Source: Methylobacterium sp. (GTDB lineage Bacteria; Pseudomonadota; Alphaproteobacteria; Rhizobiales; Beijerinckiaceae). Taken from it: a DNA stretch of 64,000 nucleotides. The position numbers and the translations under genes were made by a program. Under the pieces are notes generated by a model that saw only the letters and a list, made by a program, of their open reading frames with translations, had not been told where the DNA came from and did no database searches. Shown here in pieces: positions 46,591-58,010 of this stretch. Within the stretch, counting starts at the first letter, position 1; every line of letters starts with the position of its first letter. The DNA lies in NCBI RefSeq assembly GCF_019745455.1, contig NZ_JAIETD010000054.1, forward strand, positions 1 to 64,000, given 5' to 3'.

Positions 46591-46842
46591 CGGACGCCTT
46601 CGATGCGGCCGCGCGCACCCGTCCTCGCCGGGCGCCGGGAGGCGGCACGGGCGAAGGGGCGCTGGTGGCCGGGATGATCGTTAGACCCGGGCCTTACACG
46701 GCGAGACAGCGGTTTGGAAGGGTGTGCAGCGCGCGGTCAGGGATGCCGCCATCGCGATCATGCGCGAGCCGCGACAATCCAGGGCCAAGACAGAGGAGCT
46801 TGAGCCGAGCGGATAGCGCGCGTCGGCCGCTCCTGTCCGGTC

Positions 46843-47220
46843 TCACATCCCGATGTAGAGCGCCGCCACCGCGCGGTCGATGGACAGGTAGAATACGCCG
46901 AAGGCGACGAGGGCAGCCGCTGCGAACTCGACGGCGAGGTTCGGAAGTGTCTGCGAGCGGCGCATGATCTCGCGTCCGAAATGGAAGGTGACCCAGGCGA
47001 TGGTCAGAATCACCGGCATGGCGAAGAGGAACGACCAAGTGCTCTCGATTCGATCGAGGCCCGTGGTCGGGTCGATCAGGGCCCGGATGTTGCGAACCCA
47101 CGGCGCGTAACAGGCCGAGTAGAGCGACGTCATCCACGACAGGCCGACGGCGACGCCGAAATGGAAGGTGAAGATCCCATGCAGACGCGTGAAGTCGTCG
47201 CGCGTGTCGTCAGCCGTCAT
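46843..47220 (-). CDS. Small membrane protein between carA and carB
   Basis: A 125-residue protein with three hydrophobic helices (about 17-38, 62-83 and 96-120) and short basic loops such as HFGREIMRRSQT. No family recognised. ATG 47220 (MTADDTRDDF) is preferred to TTG 47226. It lies between carA and carB on the same strand, 123 bases after carA and 252 before carB, so it may share their transcript. Nothing in it suggests a role in carbamoyl phosphate synthesis. Confidence 0.65.
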   Translation of the reverse strand: MTADDTRDDFTRLHGIFTFHFGVAVGLSWMTSLYSACYAPWVRNIRALIDPTTGLDRIESTWSFLFAMPVILTIAWVTFHFGREIMRRSQTLPNLAVEFAAAALVAFGVFYLSIDRAVAALYIGM

Positions 47221-47343
47221 CTTCAACCCCTTGTCAGCACCGTTGGGACCGTACGACGAATCTTTGGCCGTCTTGGTTAGCGATCCGTTAACGAGGCGTC
47301 TGGTGGGGGCGAAACCTGTGTTTTTTGTGACGCCGGCCGTGGC

Positions 47344-48576
47344 TCATTCCGCAGAGGTCGTGATCTCCGGCTTGCCCGAGCGCATCAATGCGACGAACCG
47401 CTCGAACAGGTAGTGGCTGTCGCGCGGTCCCGGCGAGGCCTCAGGGTGGTGCTGCACCGAGAAGGCTGGGCGATCCGTGAGGGTGAGCCCGCAATTCGAG
47501 CCGTCGAACAGCGAGACGTGAGTCTCCACCGCATTCGCCGGCAGGCTCGCCGGATCGACGGCGAAGCCGTGATTCATCGAGACGATCTCGACCTTGCCGG
47601 TGGTCTTGTCCTTCACCGGATGGTTCGCGCCATGGTGGCCCTGCGCCATCTTCATCGTGCGCCCGCCGAGCGCCAGGCCCATGAGCTGATGGCCGAGACA
47701 GATGCCGAAGGTCGGCACATGTCCGTCGAGCAGTTCGCGGATCACCGGCACGGCGTATTCGCCGGTCGCCGCCGGGTCGCCGGGGCCGTTGGAGAGGAAG
47801 ACGCCATCGGGCTTCATCGCCATGATTTCCTGCGCCGTGGTGGTGGCCGGTACGATGGTGACGTCGCAGCCGGCTTCGGCCAGCAGCCGAAGGATGTTGC
47901 GCTTCACGCCGTAATCGATGGCGACGACCTTGAGGCCCTCGCCGATCTTGCGGCTGCCGTATCCGCCCTGCACCGCCCAAGTGGTCTGGGACCATTCGGA
48001 CGCGGCCTTGCTGGTCACCGGCGGCACGAGATCGAGGCCTTCCATCGGTGCCAGGGCCGCGGCACGGGCTTTGAGGGCATCGCGATCGAAGCGGCCTTCC
48101 GGATCGTTGGCGATGATGGCGTTCGGCATGCCGTTGTCGCGGATGAGCGCCGTGAGCGCTCGCGTGTCGACGCCCGTGATGCCGACGATGCCACGGGCCT
48201 TCAGCCAGGCGTCGAGATGGCTCGACGAGCGCCAGTTCGACGGATTCGTGACGGCTGAGGCGACGACCGCACCGCGCACGCCAGAGGCGGGAGCGTCGGC
48301 GAGGCTCTCGAGGTCCTCGTCGTTGGTGCCGGTATTGCCGATATGCGGGAAGGTGAAGGTGACGATCTGCCCGGCATAGGATGGGTCCGTCAGGATCTCC
48401 TGATACCCCGTCATGGCCGTGTTGAAGCAGACCTCACCGTCGGCGGCACCGGTCTGGCCGATGCCGAAGCCTTCGAGGATGGTCCCGTCCGCCAGGACGA
48501 GGAGGGCGGTGGCCACCGGCTCGGCCCAGGGTGCAGGCGCAGGGGAGCGCGCTTGATCGGCAGCGTCTTGCAGCAT
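47344..48576 (-). CDS. carA: Carbamoyl phosphate synthase small (glutamine amidotransferase) subunit
   Basis: A 410-residue subunit that releases ammonia from glutamine for CarB. The N-terminal half has VCFNTAMTGYQEILTDPSY. The class I amidotransferase half has VFLSNGPGDP, the nucleophile Cys in FGICLGHQL, and the His-Glu pair in VQHHPEASPGP. The start at 48576 leaves a short N-terminal extension (MLQDAADQARSPAPAP). It is divergent from yqeY; pairing with carB is interrupted by the small membrane gene. Confidence 0.95.
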   Translation of the reverse strand: MLQDAADQARSPAPAPWAEPVATALLVLADGTILEGFGIGQTGAADGEVCFNTAMTGYQEILTDPSYAGQIVTFTFPHIGNTGTNDEDLESLADAPASGVRGAVVASAVTNPSNWRSSSHLDAWLKARGIVGITGVDTRALTALIRDNGMPNAIIANDPEGRFDRDALKARAAALAPMEGLDLVPPVTSKAASEWSQTTWAVQGGYGSRKIGEGLKVVAIDYGVKRNILRLLAEAGCDVTIVPATTTAQEIMAMKPDGVFLSNGPGDPAATGEYAVPVIRELLDGHVPTFGICLGHQLMGLALGGRTMKMAQGHHGANHPVKDKTTGKVEIVSMNHGFAVDPASLPANAVETHVSLFDGSNCGLTLTDRPAFSVQHHPEASPGPRDSHYLFERFVALMRSGKPEITTSAE

Positions 48577-48754
48577 CGGCGTGATCTCGCTTATGTCCGC
48601 CCGATCCCGGCGCCGCATGAGACGGCGCGTGCGGGTGGCTCATTGTGCAGCGCTCATACCGAGTGGCCCGCGACGGGGTCAATGTGGCCCTTGTTCCGGC
48701 GCGGCTCAACCGCCGCAAATCGCAGACCACCCCCGAATTTCCAGGAGTCGACCC

Positions 48755-49216
48755 ATGCTTCGCGCCCGCCTCACCACCGAGATGAAAGAAGCCATGAAGG
48801 CCGGCGAGAAGGCGAAGCTCGCCACCGTGCGGATGATCCAGGTCGCCCTGAAGGACAAGGACATCGAGGCGCGCGGGCTGGGCAAGGAGCCGGCGAGCGA
48901 CGAGGAAATCCTCGCGCTCCTCCAGAAGATGATCAAGCAGCGCAACGAATCGGCCAGCGTCTACGATCAAGGCGGCCGGCCCGAGCTCGCCGAGAACGAG
49001 CGCGCCGAAGTCGCCATCATCGCGAGCTTCCTGCCTCAGCAGATGGACGAGGGCGAGACCAAGGCGGCGATCGAGTCCGCCATCGCCGAGACCGGCGCGG
49101 CGGGGCCGAAGGACATGGGCAAGGTCATCGGTGCGCTCAAAGGCCAGTATGCAGGCCGGATGGATTTCGGGAAGGCGAGCGGTCTGGTGAAGGAGGCGCT
49201 GAACGCGAAGGGGTGA
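48755..49216 (+). CDS. yqeY: GatB/YqeY domain protein
   Basis: A 153-residue helical protein of the YqeY family, which resembles the tail of GatB and the tRNA-binding part of amidotransferases; its exact role is unknown. Marks are KLATVRMIQVALKDKDIEARG, MIKQRNESASVYDQGGR and SFLPQQMDEGE. AGGAG lies seven bases before the ATG. In alphaproteobacteria it normally stands between carA and dnaG, as here, except that a toxin-antitoxin pair has been placed between it and dnaG. Confidence 0.92.
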   Translation: MLRARLTTEMKEAMKAGEKAKLATVRMIQVALKDKDIEARGLGKEPASDEEILALLQKMIKQRNESASVYDQGGRPELAENERAEVAIIASFLPQQMDEGETKAAIESAIAETGAAGPKDMGKVIGALKGQYAGRMDFGKASGLVKEALNAKG

Positions 49217-49309
49217 CAGGAGCTGGTCTTTACTGTCGCGCGCGCCCGGCTCCTCGGGCTCCATTTCCTTGGTACTATGACCACCCTGACCATCAGAGGG
49301 TTGGGATTG

Positions 49310-49567
49310 ATGTCTGAGAACGCGAACTGGACCGTCGCAGAAGCGAAGGCCAAATTCAGTCAGGTTGTCGAGAACGCCCGGACCACCGGACCGCAGACGA
49401 TCACGCGTAACGGGCGTCGGGCGGTCGTCGTGGTCTCCGTCGAAGAATGGGACCGCAAGGTTCGCCGGCAGGGAAACCTGGCGGAGCTTCTTGCCGCCTC
49501 GCCGCTGACGGGCTCAGATCTCGACCTCTCGCGTGTCGGCACCGGTTCGCGCCCGCCCGACCTGTGA
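49310..49567 (+). CDS. Phd/YefM-family antitoxin
   Basis: An 85-residue antitoxin. The N-terminal DNA-binding part has NWTVAEAKAKFSQVVENAR, and TGPQTITRNGRRAVVVVSVEEWD is the typical Phd/YefM strand-helix segment. The C-terminal tail (ASPLTGSDLDLSRVG) should bind and block the toxin. ATG 49310 starts the family-like sequence; an upstream in-frame ATG is unlikely. Its stop overlaps the toxin start (GTGA), the usual coupling that keeps antitoxin in excess. It probably represses its own promoter. Confidence 0.88.
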   Translation: MSENANWTVAEAKAKFSQVVENARTTGPQTITRNGRRAVVVVSVEEWDRKVRRQGNLAELLAASPLTGSDLDLSRVGTGSRPPDL

Positions 49568-49986
49568 CTTTTCTCCTCGATACCAACGTCCTGTCCGAAT
49601 GGGTGAAGCCGAGCCCGCACATCCGCGTCGCGGCGTGGCTCGCTGGCATCGATGAGGATATCGTTTTCCTCAGCGTGATGACCCTCGGCGAGATCAGGCA
49701 TGGCATCGAGCGACTGCCGCCCAGTGCGAGGCGATCACGGCTTGAAGCCTGGCTGACGGTGGATCTGCCGCTCCGCTTCGAAGGCCGCCTGCTTCAAATC
49801 GACGAGGCGACAGCCGATCGTTGGGGGCGTCTGATGGCGGCAGGGCAGGACTGCGGTCGTCCGATGAGCGCGGTCGACGGCCTGATCGCCGCCATCGCCT
49901 GCCGTCATGACCTCACGCTCGTCACGCGCAACATCCGCGATTCCGAGGCACTGGAGATCAGGCTGCTGAATCCTTGGGAGGCTTGA
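49564..49986 (+). CDS. PIN-domain toxin (VapC/FitB-like ribonuclease)
   Basis: A 140-residue PIN-domain nuclease, predicted to cut RNA when freed from its antitoxin. The four acidic metal-binding residues are D6 (LLDTNVLSEW), E43 (TLGEIRHGI), D105 (SAVDGLIAA) and D126 (TRNIRDSE). The GTG start at 49564 overlaps the antitoxin stop. The pairing of a Phd/YefM antitoxin with a PIN toxin is common. All key residues are intact, so the module looks functional. A 97-base gap separates it from dnaG. Confidence 0.9.
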   Translation: MTFLLDTNVLSEWVKPSPHIRVAAWLAGIDEDIVFLSVMTLGEIRHGIERLPPSARRSRLEAWLTVDLPLRFEGRLLQIDEATADRWGRLMAAGQDCGRPMSAVDGLIAAIACRHDLTLVTRNIRDSEALEIRLLNPWEA

Positions 49987-50083
49987 ACGCCTGAACATAT
50001 GAGGATTTTGAAAGCATCGGGACTCGGTAAGGCCTGCTGCGCTATGAGTCGGGGTCCCTCGAACCCGATCGCCTGAAAGCACC

Positions 50084-51997
50084 GTGCGCTACCCGCCCCA
50101 CATCCTCGAAGAGATCAGAGCGCGGCTTCCCGCCTCCGACGTGGTCGGGCGGCGGGTGCGGCTGAAGAAGGCGGGGCGGGAGTGGCGCGGGCTCTCGCCG
50201 TTCAACGCCGAGAAGACGCCTTCGTTCTACGTGAACGACCAGAAGCAGTTCTACCACTGTTTCTCCTCCGGTAAGCACGGCGACGTCTTCACCTTCCTGA
50301 TGGAGACGGAAGGCTTGAGCTTTCCCGAGGCGGTGGAGCGCCTGGCGGGCGAAGCCGGCGTCGCACTACCGGCGCCGAGCGCCGACACCCGCGAGATGGA
50401 GACGAAGCGCAAGAGCGCCTTCGAGGTGATGGAGCTTGCCGCCGCTTTCTTCGAAGAGCAGCTGCGCGGCCGCCTCGGCACTCAGGCCCGGGCCTATCTC
50501 GACGGACGCGGTCTCGGCCCAGAGATCCGCGCCCGGTTCCGCCTCGGTTACGCGACGAGCGACCGCTACGGGCTCCGCGATCACCTCGCGGCCAAGGACG
50601 TCGAGAAGGAGCTGATGGCCGAACTCGGCCTCCTCGTAACCGGTGATGACGTCGCCGTACCATTCGACAAGTTCCGCGACCGCATCATCTTCCCGATCAC
50701 CGACACGCGCGGCCGGGTGATCGCCTTCGGCGGTCGGGCGATGCAGGCCGATGCCAAGGCGAAGTACCTGAACTCGCCGGAGACCCCGCTCTTCCACAAA
50801 GGCCAAGTGCTCTACAACCTGCACGGCGCCCGCAAGGCCGCCCATGACCGCGGCACCATCGTCGCCGTGGAGGGTTATGTCGACGTCATCGCCATGACCA
50901 TGGCGGGACACGCCAACGCGGTGGCGCCGATGGGCACGGCGCTCACCGAGGAGCAACTCGCGCTGCTCTGGCGCCATGCCGACGAGCCGATCCTGTGCTT
51001 CGACGGCGATTCCGCCGGGCAGCGGGCGGCGCTGAGGGCGATCGAGACGGCACTGCCATCGCTCGAACCCGGCAAGTCGCTTCGCTTCGCGCTCCTCCCC
51101 GAGGGCCAGGATCCCGACGACCTCCTGCGCTCGAACGGCCCTGCGGCCATCGACAAGGTGCTGGAGGGCGCACGTCCGCTTGTCGATGTGCTCTGGTCGC
51201 GGGCGGTCGAGGCGGCGCCCGTCGATACGCCCGAGCGCCGGGCTGGTCTCGCCAAATCGGTTCGGGCGATGGTGGCGGGCATCCGCGACGAGACCGTGCG
51301 GCGATTTTATCGCGATGAGATCGAAGGCAGACTACGCAGTCTCTCGCCTCAAAGCGACGGCGCATTGCGGCAGCGCTATCAGCGGCCGTCGTATCAGGGT
51401 GGATCCCGCCGCGGGCGAATGGACGATCCGGCACCCTCGCCCCGGATCACGACGACCTTCAACCCGCTCTTTGCCGGAGCCACGGGCGCATCGGGCCACG
51501 CCGCCTTCCGTGACAGGGAGGCGATGATCGTCGGAAGCCTCCTCGTCCACCCGGAACTCCTCGGGATCGAGGCGGAAGATCTCGCCGCCCTGTCCCTTGA
51601 CGACCCGGATGCGCAGGCCCTGCGTTCGCTTCTTCTCGACGTTCATGCCGAGACGGAACGCCTCGACGTCGAAGTTCTCGGGAGCCGCATCGCGCGAGCG
51701 GGTTTGCAGATGGCTGCCGAACGACTATCTTCACACGTACGTCCCGGCGACCGCTGGGTCCTCGATCCGCACGCTGACGCGTTGCGGCTTGAAGACGCAT
51801 TGCGTCAGGCCGTGATCTTGCACTGCAAGTCAGGCGCGCTAAATAGCGAGCTCCGCCAAGCCGAGCGGGCCCTGGTCGATGATCCGACCGAGGCCAATTT
51901 CGCTTGGCTGTGCGACGTGAAGGAACGTCTGGCCGTGATCGCCGGCGCCGAGGCGGAGGTGGATGCGCCCGACCCTGGTGGACCGCCGACGCTGTGA
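50084..51997 (+). CDS. dnaG: DNA primase
   Basis: A 637-residue primase that makes RNA primers for replication. GTG start at 50084. The N-terminal CHC2-type region is recognisable (GLSPFNAEKTPSFYV and FYHCFSSGKHGD), but three of the four zinc ligands are changed: S38, N41 and S62 replace Cys, His and Cys, and only C59 remains. The TOPRIM core is intact (IVAVEGYVDVIAM and CFDGDSAGQRAA), as is the basic RNA polymerase domain. The C-terminal helicase-binding part (from about 480) is diverged. It lies upstream of rpoD as in most bacteria. Confidence 0.95.
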   Translation: MRYPPHILEEIRARLPASDVVGRRVRLKKAGREWRGLSPFNAEKTPSFYVNDQKQFYHCFSSGKHGDVFTFLMETEGLSFPEAVERLAGEAGVALPAPSADTREMETKRKSAFEVMELAAAFFEEQLRGRLGTQARAYLDGRGLGPEIRARFRLGYATSDRYGLRDHLAAKDVEKELMAELGLLVTGDDVAVPFDKFRDRIIFPITDTRGRVIAFGGRAMQADAKAKYLNSPETPLFHKGQVLYNLHGARKAAHDRGTIVAVEGYVDVIAMTMAGHANAVAPMGTALTEEQLALLWRHADEPILCFDGDSAGQRAALRAIETALPSLEPGKSLRFALLPEGQDPDDLLRSNGPAAIDKVLEGARPLVDVLWSRAVEAAPVDTPERRAGLAKSVRAMVAGIRDETVRRFYRDEIEGRLRSLSPQSDGALRQRYQRPSYQGGSRRGRMDDPAPSPRITTTFNPLFAGATGASGHAAFRDREAMIVGSLLVHPELLGIEAEDLAALSLDDPDAQALRSLLLDVHAETERLDVEVLGSRIARAGLQMAAERLSSHVRPGDRWVLDPHADALRLEDALRQAVILHCKSGALNSELRQAERALVDDPTEANFAWLCDVKERLAVIAGAEAEVDAPDPGGPPTL

Positions 51998-52181
51998 GAC
52001 CGGAGGTTTTCGCGTCGGACGCGAGCCATAGTTAACAATCGGTCAAGCGTCTTGCTTGCATACCGGAATCTGAGATCGACGCGGTCGCGCCTGAGCCTCC
52101 GCAGACCCATATGAGTGTACGGCGGCGTACGTTGGGGCAAGGGCTCCCGTTCGCCGAACGTGCGGCAACGATAGGCTGATC

Positions 52182-54182
<2,001 letters not shown>

Positions 54183-54249
54183 CCTGACCTTACAGGGGCA
54201 GGCGGGTTCCTCGATCGATTATACTGATGCTTCGGCGTGCGGCTTAGCG

Positions 54250-55548
54250 ATGACGATCGGATCTCTACCGGTTGTCGTTGAGGGACACACGACCCACCTA
54301 GGCCGTATGCTCGACCGCGCTCCGCCACAGCCGACCGCCGACGCCGATGGATCGGAGGCCAACGACGTCCCGTTTGGCTCGCTTCAGGCTTGCGTTGCCG
54401 TACGCGACTGGCTTCTCAGCGAGGGCGCCCGGCTACCCAAGGCCGATGACCTCGTCGCAGGTCTGTCGGAACGCTTGATCAAACTCGGCGTGCCCATCGA
54501 ACGCGCCACGACCGCGATCGATACCCTGCACTCGGAATATTCCGGCGTCGGCCGCTACTGGACGCCTGAGGAGGGGTCGTCGGTGCGGCTTTTCCCGCAC
54601 GGTGAGGCCTCCGACAAGGCCTATCGCGAGAGCCCATTCTTCACCGTCCACGAGACCGGCGAATGGCTGATCCTTGATCTCGCCGATACGCCCGACGGCC
54701 TCTACTCGGTGCTGCCAGAGCTGAAGGCGGCCGGCTACACCCATTACGTGGTGGCGCCGTTGTTCTTCACCAACGGCACCCGCAACGGCATCACCTTCGC
54801 CACGCGCTCCCCGGACGGGTTCCGCGACGACGATATCGCAATCCTTCGCTTCGTCATGCCGACGCTGGCGGCCGTGATGGAGATGCGGATCGTCAACAAG
54901 ACCCTCGACCAGGTCTTGCGGATCTATGTCGGCGACGAGCCGCATACGGCGATCCTGGCCGGCGACATCCGCCGCGGACAGGTCCGCCGCATCCGGTCGG
55001 CCATCCTGTTCGCCGATATGCGCGACTACACCCGGATTTCCGCCGACCTGACGCCCGAGGAGGCTGTTTCGCTCCTCAACGTGTTCTTCGACTGCCTCGT
55101 GCCCGCGATCGAGCGGGAGGGTGGCGAGGTGCTGAAATACCTCGGCGACGGGTTGCTGGCGATCTTTCGCGAGCGCGGCGACGACCTCGGCACGGCGGCC
55201 AAGGGCGCCCTCACCGCAGCGCAGAACGCTTTGAAGGCTCTCGACGATGCGAATGCGCATGACCGATTCGCCAATCCGGTTGAGGCTGGCATCGCCCTCC
55301 ATCACGGGGAGGCGGCCTATGGCAATGTCGGTTCAGGCGCTCGCCTCGACTTCACCGTGATCGGCCGCGACGTGAATCTCGCGAGCCGGCTGGCGCAGCT
55401 CAACAAGCAGCTCGGCGAGCCGCTGCTGATGTCCAAACCCTTCGTCGATTTTCTCTGGGGCCATCCCGAACCGCTCGGCGAGCACCAACTCGACGGCTTC
55501 CGCGAAGCCATGATGGTGTATCGGCCCTCCCGCCCTGCTTCGTCCTGA
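54250..55548 (+). CDS. Class III adenylate/guanylate cyclase
   Basis: A 432-residue cytosolic nucleotide cyclase. Residues about 50-230 form a sensor-like region without a recognised family. The catalytic domain (about 248-425) has both metal-binding aspartates, D256 ([10 protein letters not shown]) and D300 ([11 protein letters not shown]). The substrate-specifying pair is K296 and D367 ([12 protein letters not shown]), the adenylate-type combination, and the transition-state pair is N375 and R380. It should therefore make cAMP. The sensor part with [14 protein letters not shown]-like [19 protein letters not shown] resembles the GAF-like region seen in other rhizobial cyclases. ATG 54307 is a possible internal start. 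Confidence 0.88.
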   Translation: MTIGSLPVVVEGHTTHLGRMLDRAPPQPTADADGSEANDVPFGSLQACVAVRDWLLSEGARLPKADDLVAGLSERLIKLGVPIERATTAIDTLHSEYSGVGRYWTPEEGSSVRLFPHGEASDKAYRESPFFTVHETGEWLILDLADTPDGLYSVLPELKAAGYTHYVVAPLFFTNGTRNGITFATRSPDGFRDDDIAILRFVMPTLAAVMEMRIVNKTLDQVLRIYVGDEPHTAILAGDIRRGQVRRIRSAILFADMRDYTRISADLTPEEAVSLLNVFFDCLVPAIEREGGEVLKYLGDGLLAIFRERGDDLGTAAKGALTAAQNALKALDDANAHDRFANPVEAGIALHHGEAAYGNVGSGARLDFTVIGRDVNLASRLAQLNKQLGEPLLMSKPFVDFLWGHPEPLGEHQLDGFREAMMVYRPSRPASS

Positions 55549-55591
55549 GTGAGGGATTGACCGCGGCACCTGTTGAGACCACATCAGGGAT

Positions 55592-55708
55592 GTTCCAGGG
55601 AGATCCCCGACAAGGGGCTGAGAAACCGATGAGCCGGCTCGCATGAGGCCCGGCGGCGCGGAAATCCTTCGAACCTGAACCGGCTCATACCGGCGTAGGG
55701 ATTGGACC
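55592..55708 (+). promoter_or_regulatory. TPP riboswitch (THI element) controlling thiO-thiS-thiG-thiE
   Basis: The conserved core is present: GGGGCTGAGA (55614-55623) and, downstream, CCTTCGAACCTGAACCGG (55666-55683) followed by ATACCGGCGTAGGGA (55688-55702). TCCA at 55594 can pair with TGGA at 55703-55706 to close stem P1. A variable P3a arm (GAGCCGGCTC...) lies between. Binding of thiamine pyrophosphate should reduce expression of the thiamine genes that start 83 bases later, most likely at translation because no terminator with a T-run follows. Confidence 0.92.
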
Positions 55709-55790
55709 GCGGGTCTTGATCGAGGCCCGGCTTGCTCCTCGAAACGGGGCGAATGGACTCCTTTCTCTGCGGCCAGACGCGGAGAGACTC

Positions 55791-57008
55791 GTGGCGGATC
55801 AGCCAACCACCATCGGAGCGCGACGCCAGCTAGGCGAAGCCTGGACGTCGGCGAGCTTGCCGGCACGGGCCGACGTCGCCGTCGTCGGGGCCGGCATCAT
55901 CGGTCTGTCGATCGCATGGCGCCTGGCGCAAACTGGTCGCTCGGTGACGGTGCTGGAGCGCGCCAGAATCGGCGCCGGGGCAAGTCTCGCCGCCACCGGC
56001 ATGCTGGCTCCTGCAGCAGAGCACGAACCCGGCTCCGATCCGCTCCTGCCGCTCGCTCTCGACAGCCTCGCCCGCTGGCCGGGTTTCCGCGATGATCTCC
56101 AGGCGGCATCCGGCCTCGACATCGACTATCGCACCCACGGGACTCTCGTCCTCGCCATCGGGCGCGACGAAGTCGAGCGCCTGCGCTTCCGTCATAGCCT
56201 GCAGACCCGCTCCGGCATCCGCACGCGCTGGCTCTCGGGACCGGATGCACGCGAGCGCGAGCCGATGCTTCGCCCTTCCGTCAGTGCCGGCATCCTGTGC
56301 GAGGACGACCATCAGGTCGATCCGCGCAGGGTCATGGCCGCCCTCACCAGGGCTTGCCGCAGAGCGGGTGTCACCCTGGTAGCGCCCTGTACGGTCGAGG
56401 CCCTCGATTGGGCAGCAGGCCGGGTTCGCGGCGTGAGGACACCGGAGGGTCACGTCCAGGCCGAGACCGTCATTCTCGCTTCCGGCGCCTGGAGCGGCGC
56501 GGAAGGCCTGCTGCCTGCCGAACTCGCCCTGCCGGTCCGACCAATCAAGGGTCAGGCTCTGGCCGTGAAGACCACCCCTCGTACCGGCACGCTGACCCAC
56601 ATGGTCTGGACCGAGCAGGTCCACATGGCGCCGAAGGGCGACGGCGATCTCATCGTCGGAGCGACGGTCGAGGATTGCGGTTTCCGCTCCGGCCTCACCG
56701 CAGGAGGCCTCTACGCCGTGCTGGAAGGCGCCCGGCGCGTCCTTCCGGGCATCGAGGAGATGGAGGTCACCGCCATGTGGAGCGGCTATCGCCCGACCTC
56801 GGACGACGACGCGCCGATCGTCGACGAATTGGCACCGGGCCTCGTCGTCGCCACGGGGCACCATCGTAACGGATACCTCCTGACACCGGCGACTGCCGAC
56901 GCGGTGACGGCGCTGATCGCGACCGGAGAACTGCCGGCCTTTGCCAGGAATTTCGGCGTTGCCCGCTTCAGGCTGCCCGTCAGGGAGCCCGAGAGGCAAT
57001 CGGCATGA
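55791..57008 (+). CDS. thiO: Glycine oxidase ThiO
   Basis: A 405-residue FAD enzyme that oxidises glycine to the imine used for the thiazole ring of thiamine. The FAD motif is VAVVGAGIIGLSIAWRL at about 28-44. GAGASLAATGMLAPAAEHE, VHMAPKGDGDLIVGATVED and GLVVATGHHRNGYLL are typical. The start is GTG at 55791, with GGAGAG seven bases upstream; an upstream TTG would place the start next to the riboswitch and lacks a binding site. Its stop overlaps the thiS start (ATGA). Confidence 0.9.
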   Translation: MADQPTTIGARRQLGEAWTSASLPARADVAVVGAGIIGLSIAWRLAQTGRSVTVLERARIGAGASLAATGMLAPAAEHEPGSDPLLPLALDSLARWPGFRDDLQAASGLDIDYRTHGTLVLAIGRDEVERLRFRHSLQTRSGIRTRWLSGPDAREREPMLRPSVSAGILCEDDHQVDPRRVMAALTRACRRAGVTLVAPCTVEALDWAAGRVRGVRTPEGHVQAETVILASGAWSGAEGLLPAELALPVRPIKGQALAVKTTPRTGTLTHMVWTEQVHMAPKGDGDLIVGATVEDCGFRSGLTAGGLYAVLEGARRVLPGIEEMEVTAMWSGYRPTSDDDAPIVDELAPGLVVATGHHRNGYLLTPATADAVTALIATGELPAFARNFGVARFRLPVREPERQSA

Positions 57009-57217
57009 AGCTCACCGTCAACGGAACACCGCGCGAGTACGAGGTGCGCGACATCGAGACCCTGTTCCGGATCGAGGCCGAAGAGACCGGCATCGAGAGC
57101 CCGCAGGGCATCGCCATCGCACTCAACGGCCGCGTCGTGCGCCGCCGTGACTGGGCGGAGACAACGCTCGTCGATGGCGATCGGGTCGAGATCGTGCGCG
57201 CCATGCAGGGGGGATGA
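57005..57217 (+). CDS. thiS: Sulfur carrier protein ThiS
   Basis: A 70-residue ubiquitin-like protein that carries sulfur as a C-terminal thiocarboxylate to thiazole synthase. It ends in the required GG (AMQGG) and starts [14 protein letters not shown]. The middle [29 protein letters not shown] is typical. It is coupled to thiO by an ATGA overlap and precedes thiG by four bases. The adenylating enzyme ThiF is not in the window. Confidence 0.95.
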   Translation: MKLTVNGTPREYEVRDIETLFRIEAEETGIESPQGIAIALNGRVVRRRDWAETTLVDGDRVEIVRAMQGG

Positions 57218-57221
57218 CAGG

Positions 57222-58010
57222 ATGACTGCAACGACGAATACCGCCGACGCGCCGCTCGTCATCGCCGGGATCAGACTCGCCTCGCGGCTGTTCATCGGCA
57301 CGGCGGGATACCCGACGCAGAGCATCATGGTCGATGCGGTCGAAGCGTCGGGAGCCGAGGTGGTGACCGCCTCGATCCGTAGGGTCTCGCTGGCCGGGCA
57401 CGGCTCGGACACGGTCAAGCGGCTGAAGGGCTTTCGCTTCCTGCCCAATACCGCCGGCTGCGAGACCGCTCGCGACGCGATCATGACGGCGGAGCTCGCC
57501 CGCGAGGCCCTCGACACTACCTGGATCAAGGTCGAGGTCATCGGAGACCGCGAGACGCTTTATCCGGATGTCGCCGAACTCATCGCCGCCTGCCGGCATC
57601 TCGTCGATGACGGCTTCACGGTGCTGCCCTATTGCAACGACGATCCCGTCACCTGCCAGCGCCTCGAAGATATCGGCTGTGCCGCGGTGATGCCGATGGG
57701 CTCGCTGATCGGATCGGGCATGGGAATCGCCAACCCTGCCAACCTCGAACTGATCTGCCGGCGAGCGGGCGTCCCCGTCATCGTCGATGCCGGGATCGGG
57801 ACGGCGTCCGACGCGGTGATCGCGATGGAACTCGGCGCTGCCGGGTGTCTCCTCAATACCGCGGTAGCGAAGGCCGACGACCCGGTACGGATGGCCCGGG
57901 CGATGCGCCACGCGGTCGAGGCGGGCCGCGAGGCGCATCTCGCCGGGCGTATCCCGCGACGAGGACGGGCCGAGCCGTCGAGCCCTCAGCTGGGGCTTGT
58001 CGGTTCGTGA
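57222..58010 (+). CDS. thiG: Thiazole synthase
   Basis: A 262-residue TIM-barrel enzyme that forms the thiazole phosphate of thiamine from deoxyxylulose phosphate, the glycine imine and ThiS thiocarboxylate. The Schiff-base lysine is in [10 protein letters not shown]. The phosphate-binding [10 protein letters not shown] and the [16 protein letters not shown] strand are present. The ATG at 57222 has CAGGATG-like AGG just upstream. Its stop overlaps the thiE start (GTGA). Confidence 0.96.
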   Translation: MTATTNTADAPLVIAGIRLASRLFIGTAGYPTQSIMVDAVEASGAEVVTASIRRVSLAGHGSDTVKRLKGFRFLPNTAGCETARDAIMTAELAREALDTTWIKVEVIGDRETLYPDVAELIAACRHLVDDGFTVLPYCNDDPVTCQRLEDIGCAAVMPMGSLIGSGMGIANPANLELICRRAGVPVIVDAGIGTASDAVIAMELGAAGCLLNTAVAKADDPVRMARAMRHAVEAGREAHLAGRIPRRGRAEPSSPQLGLVGS

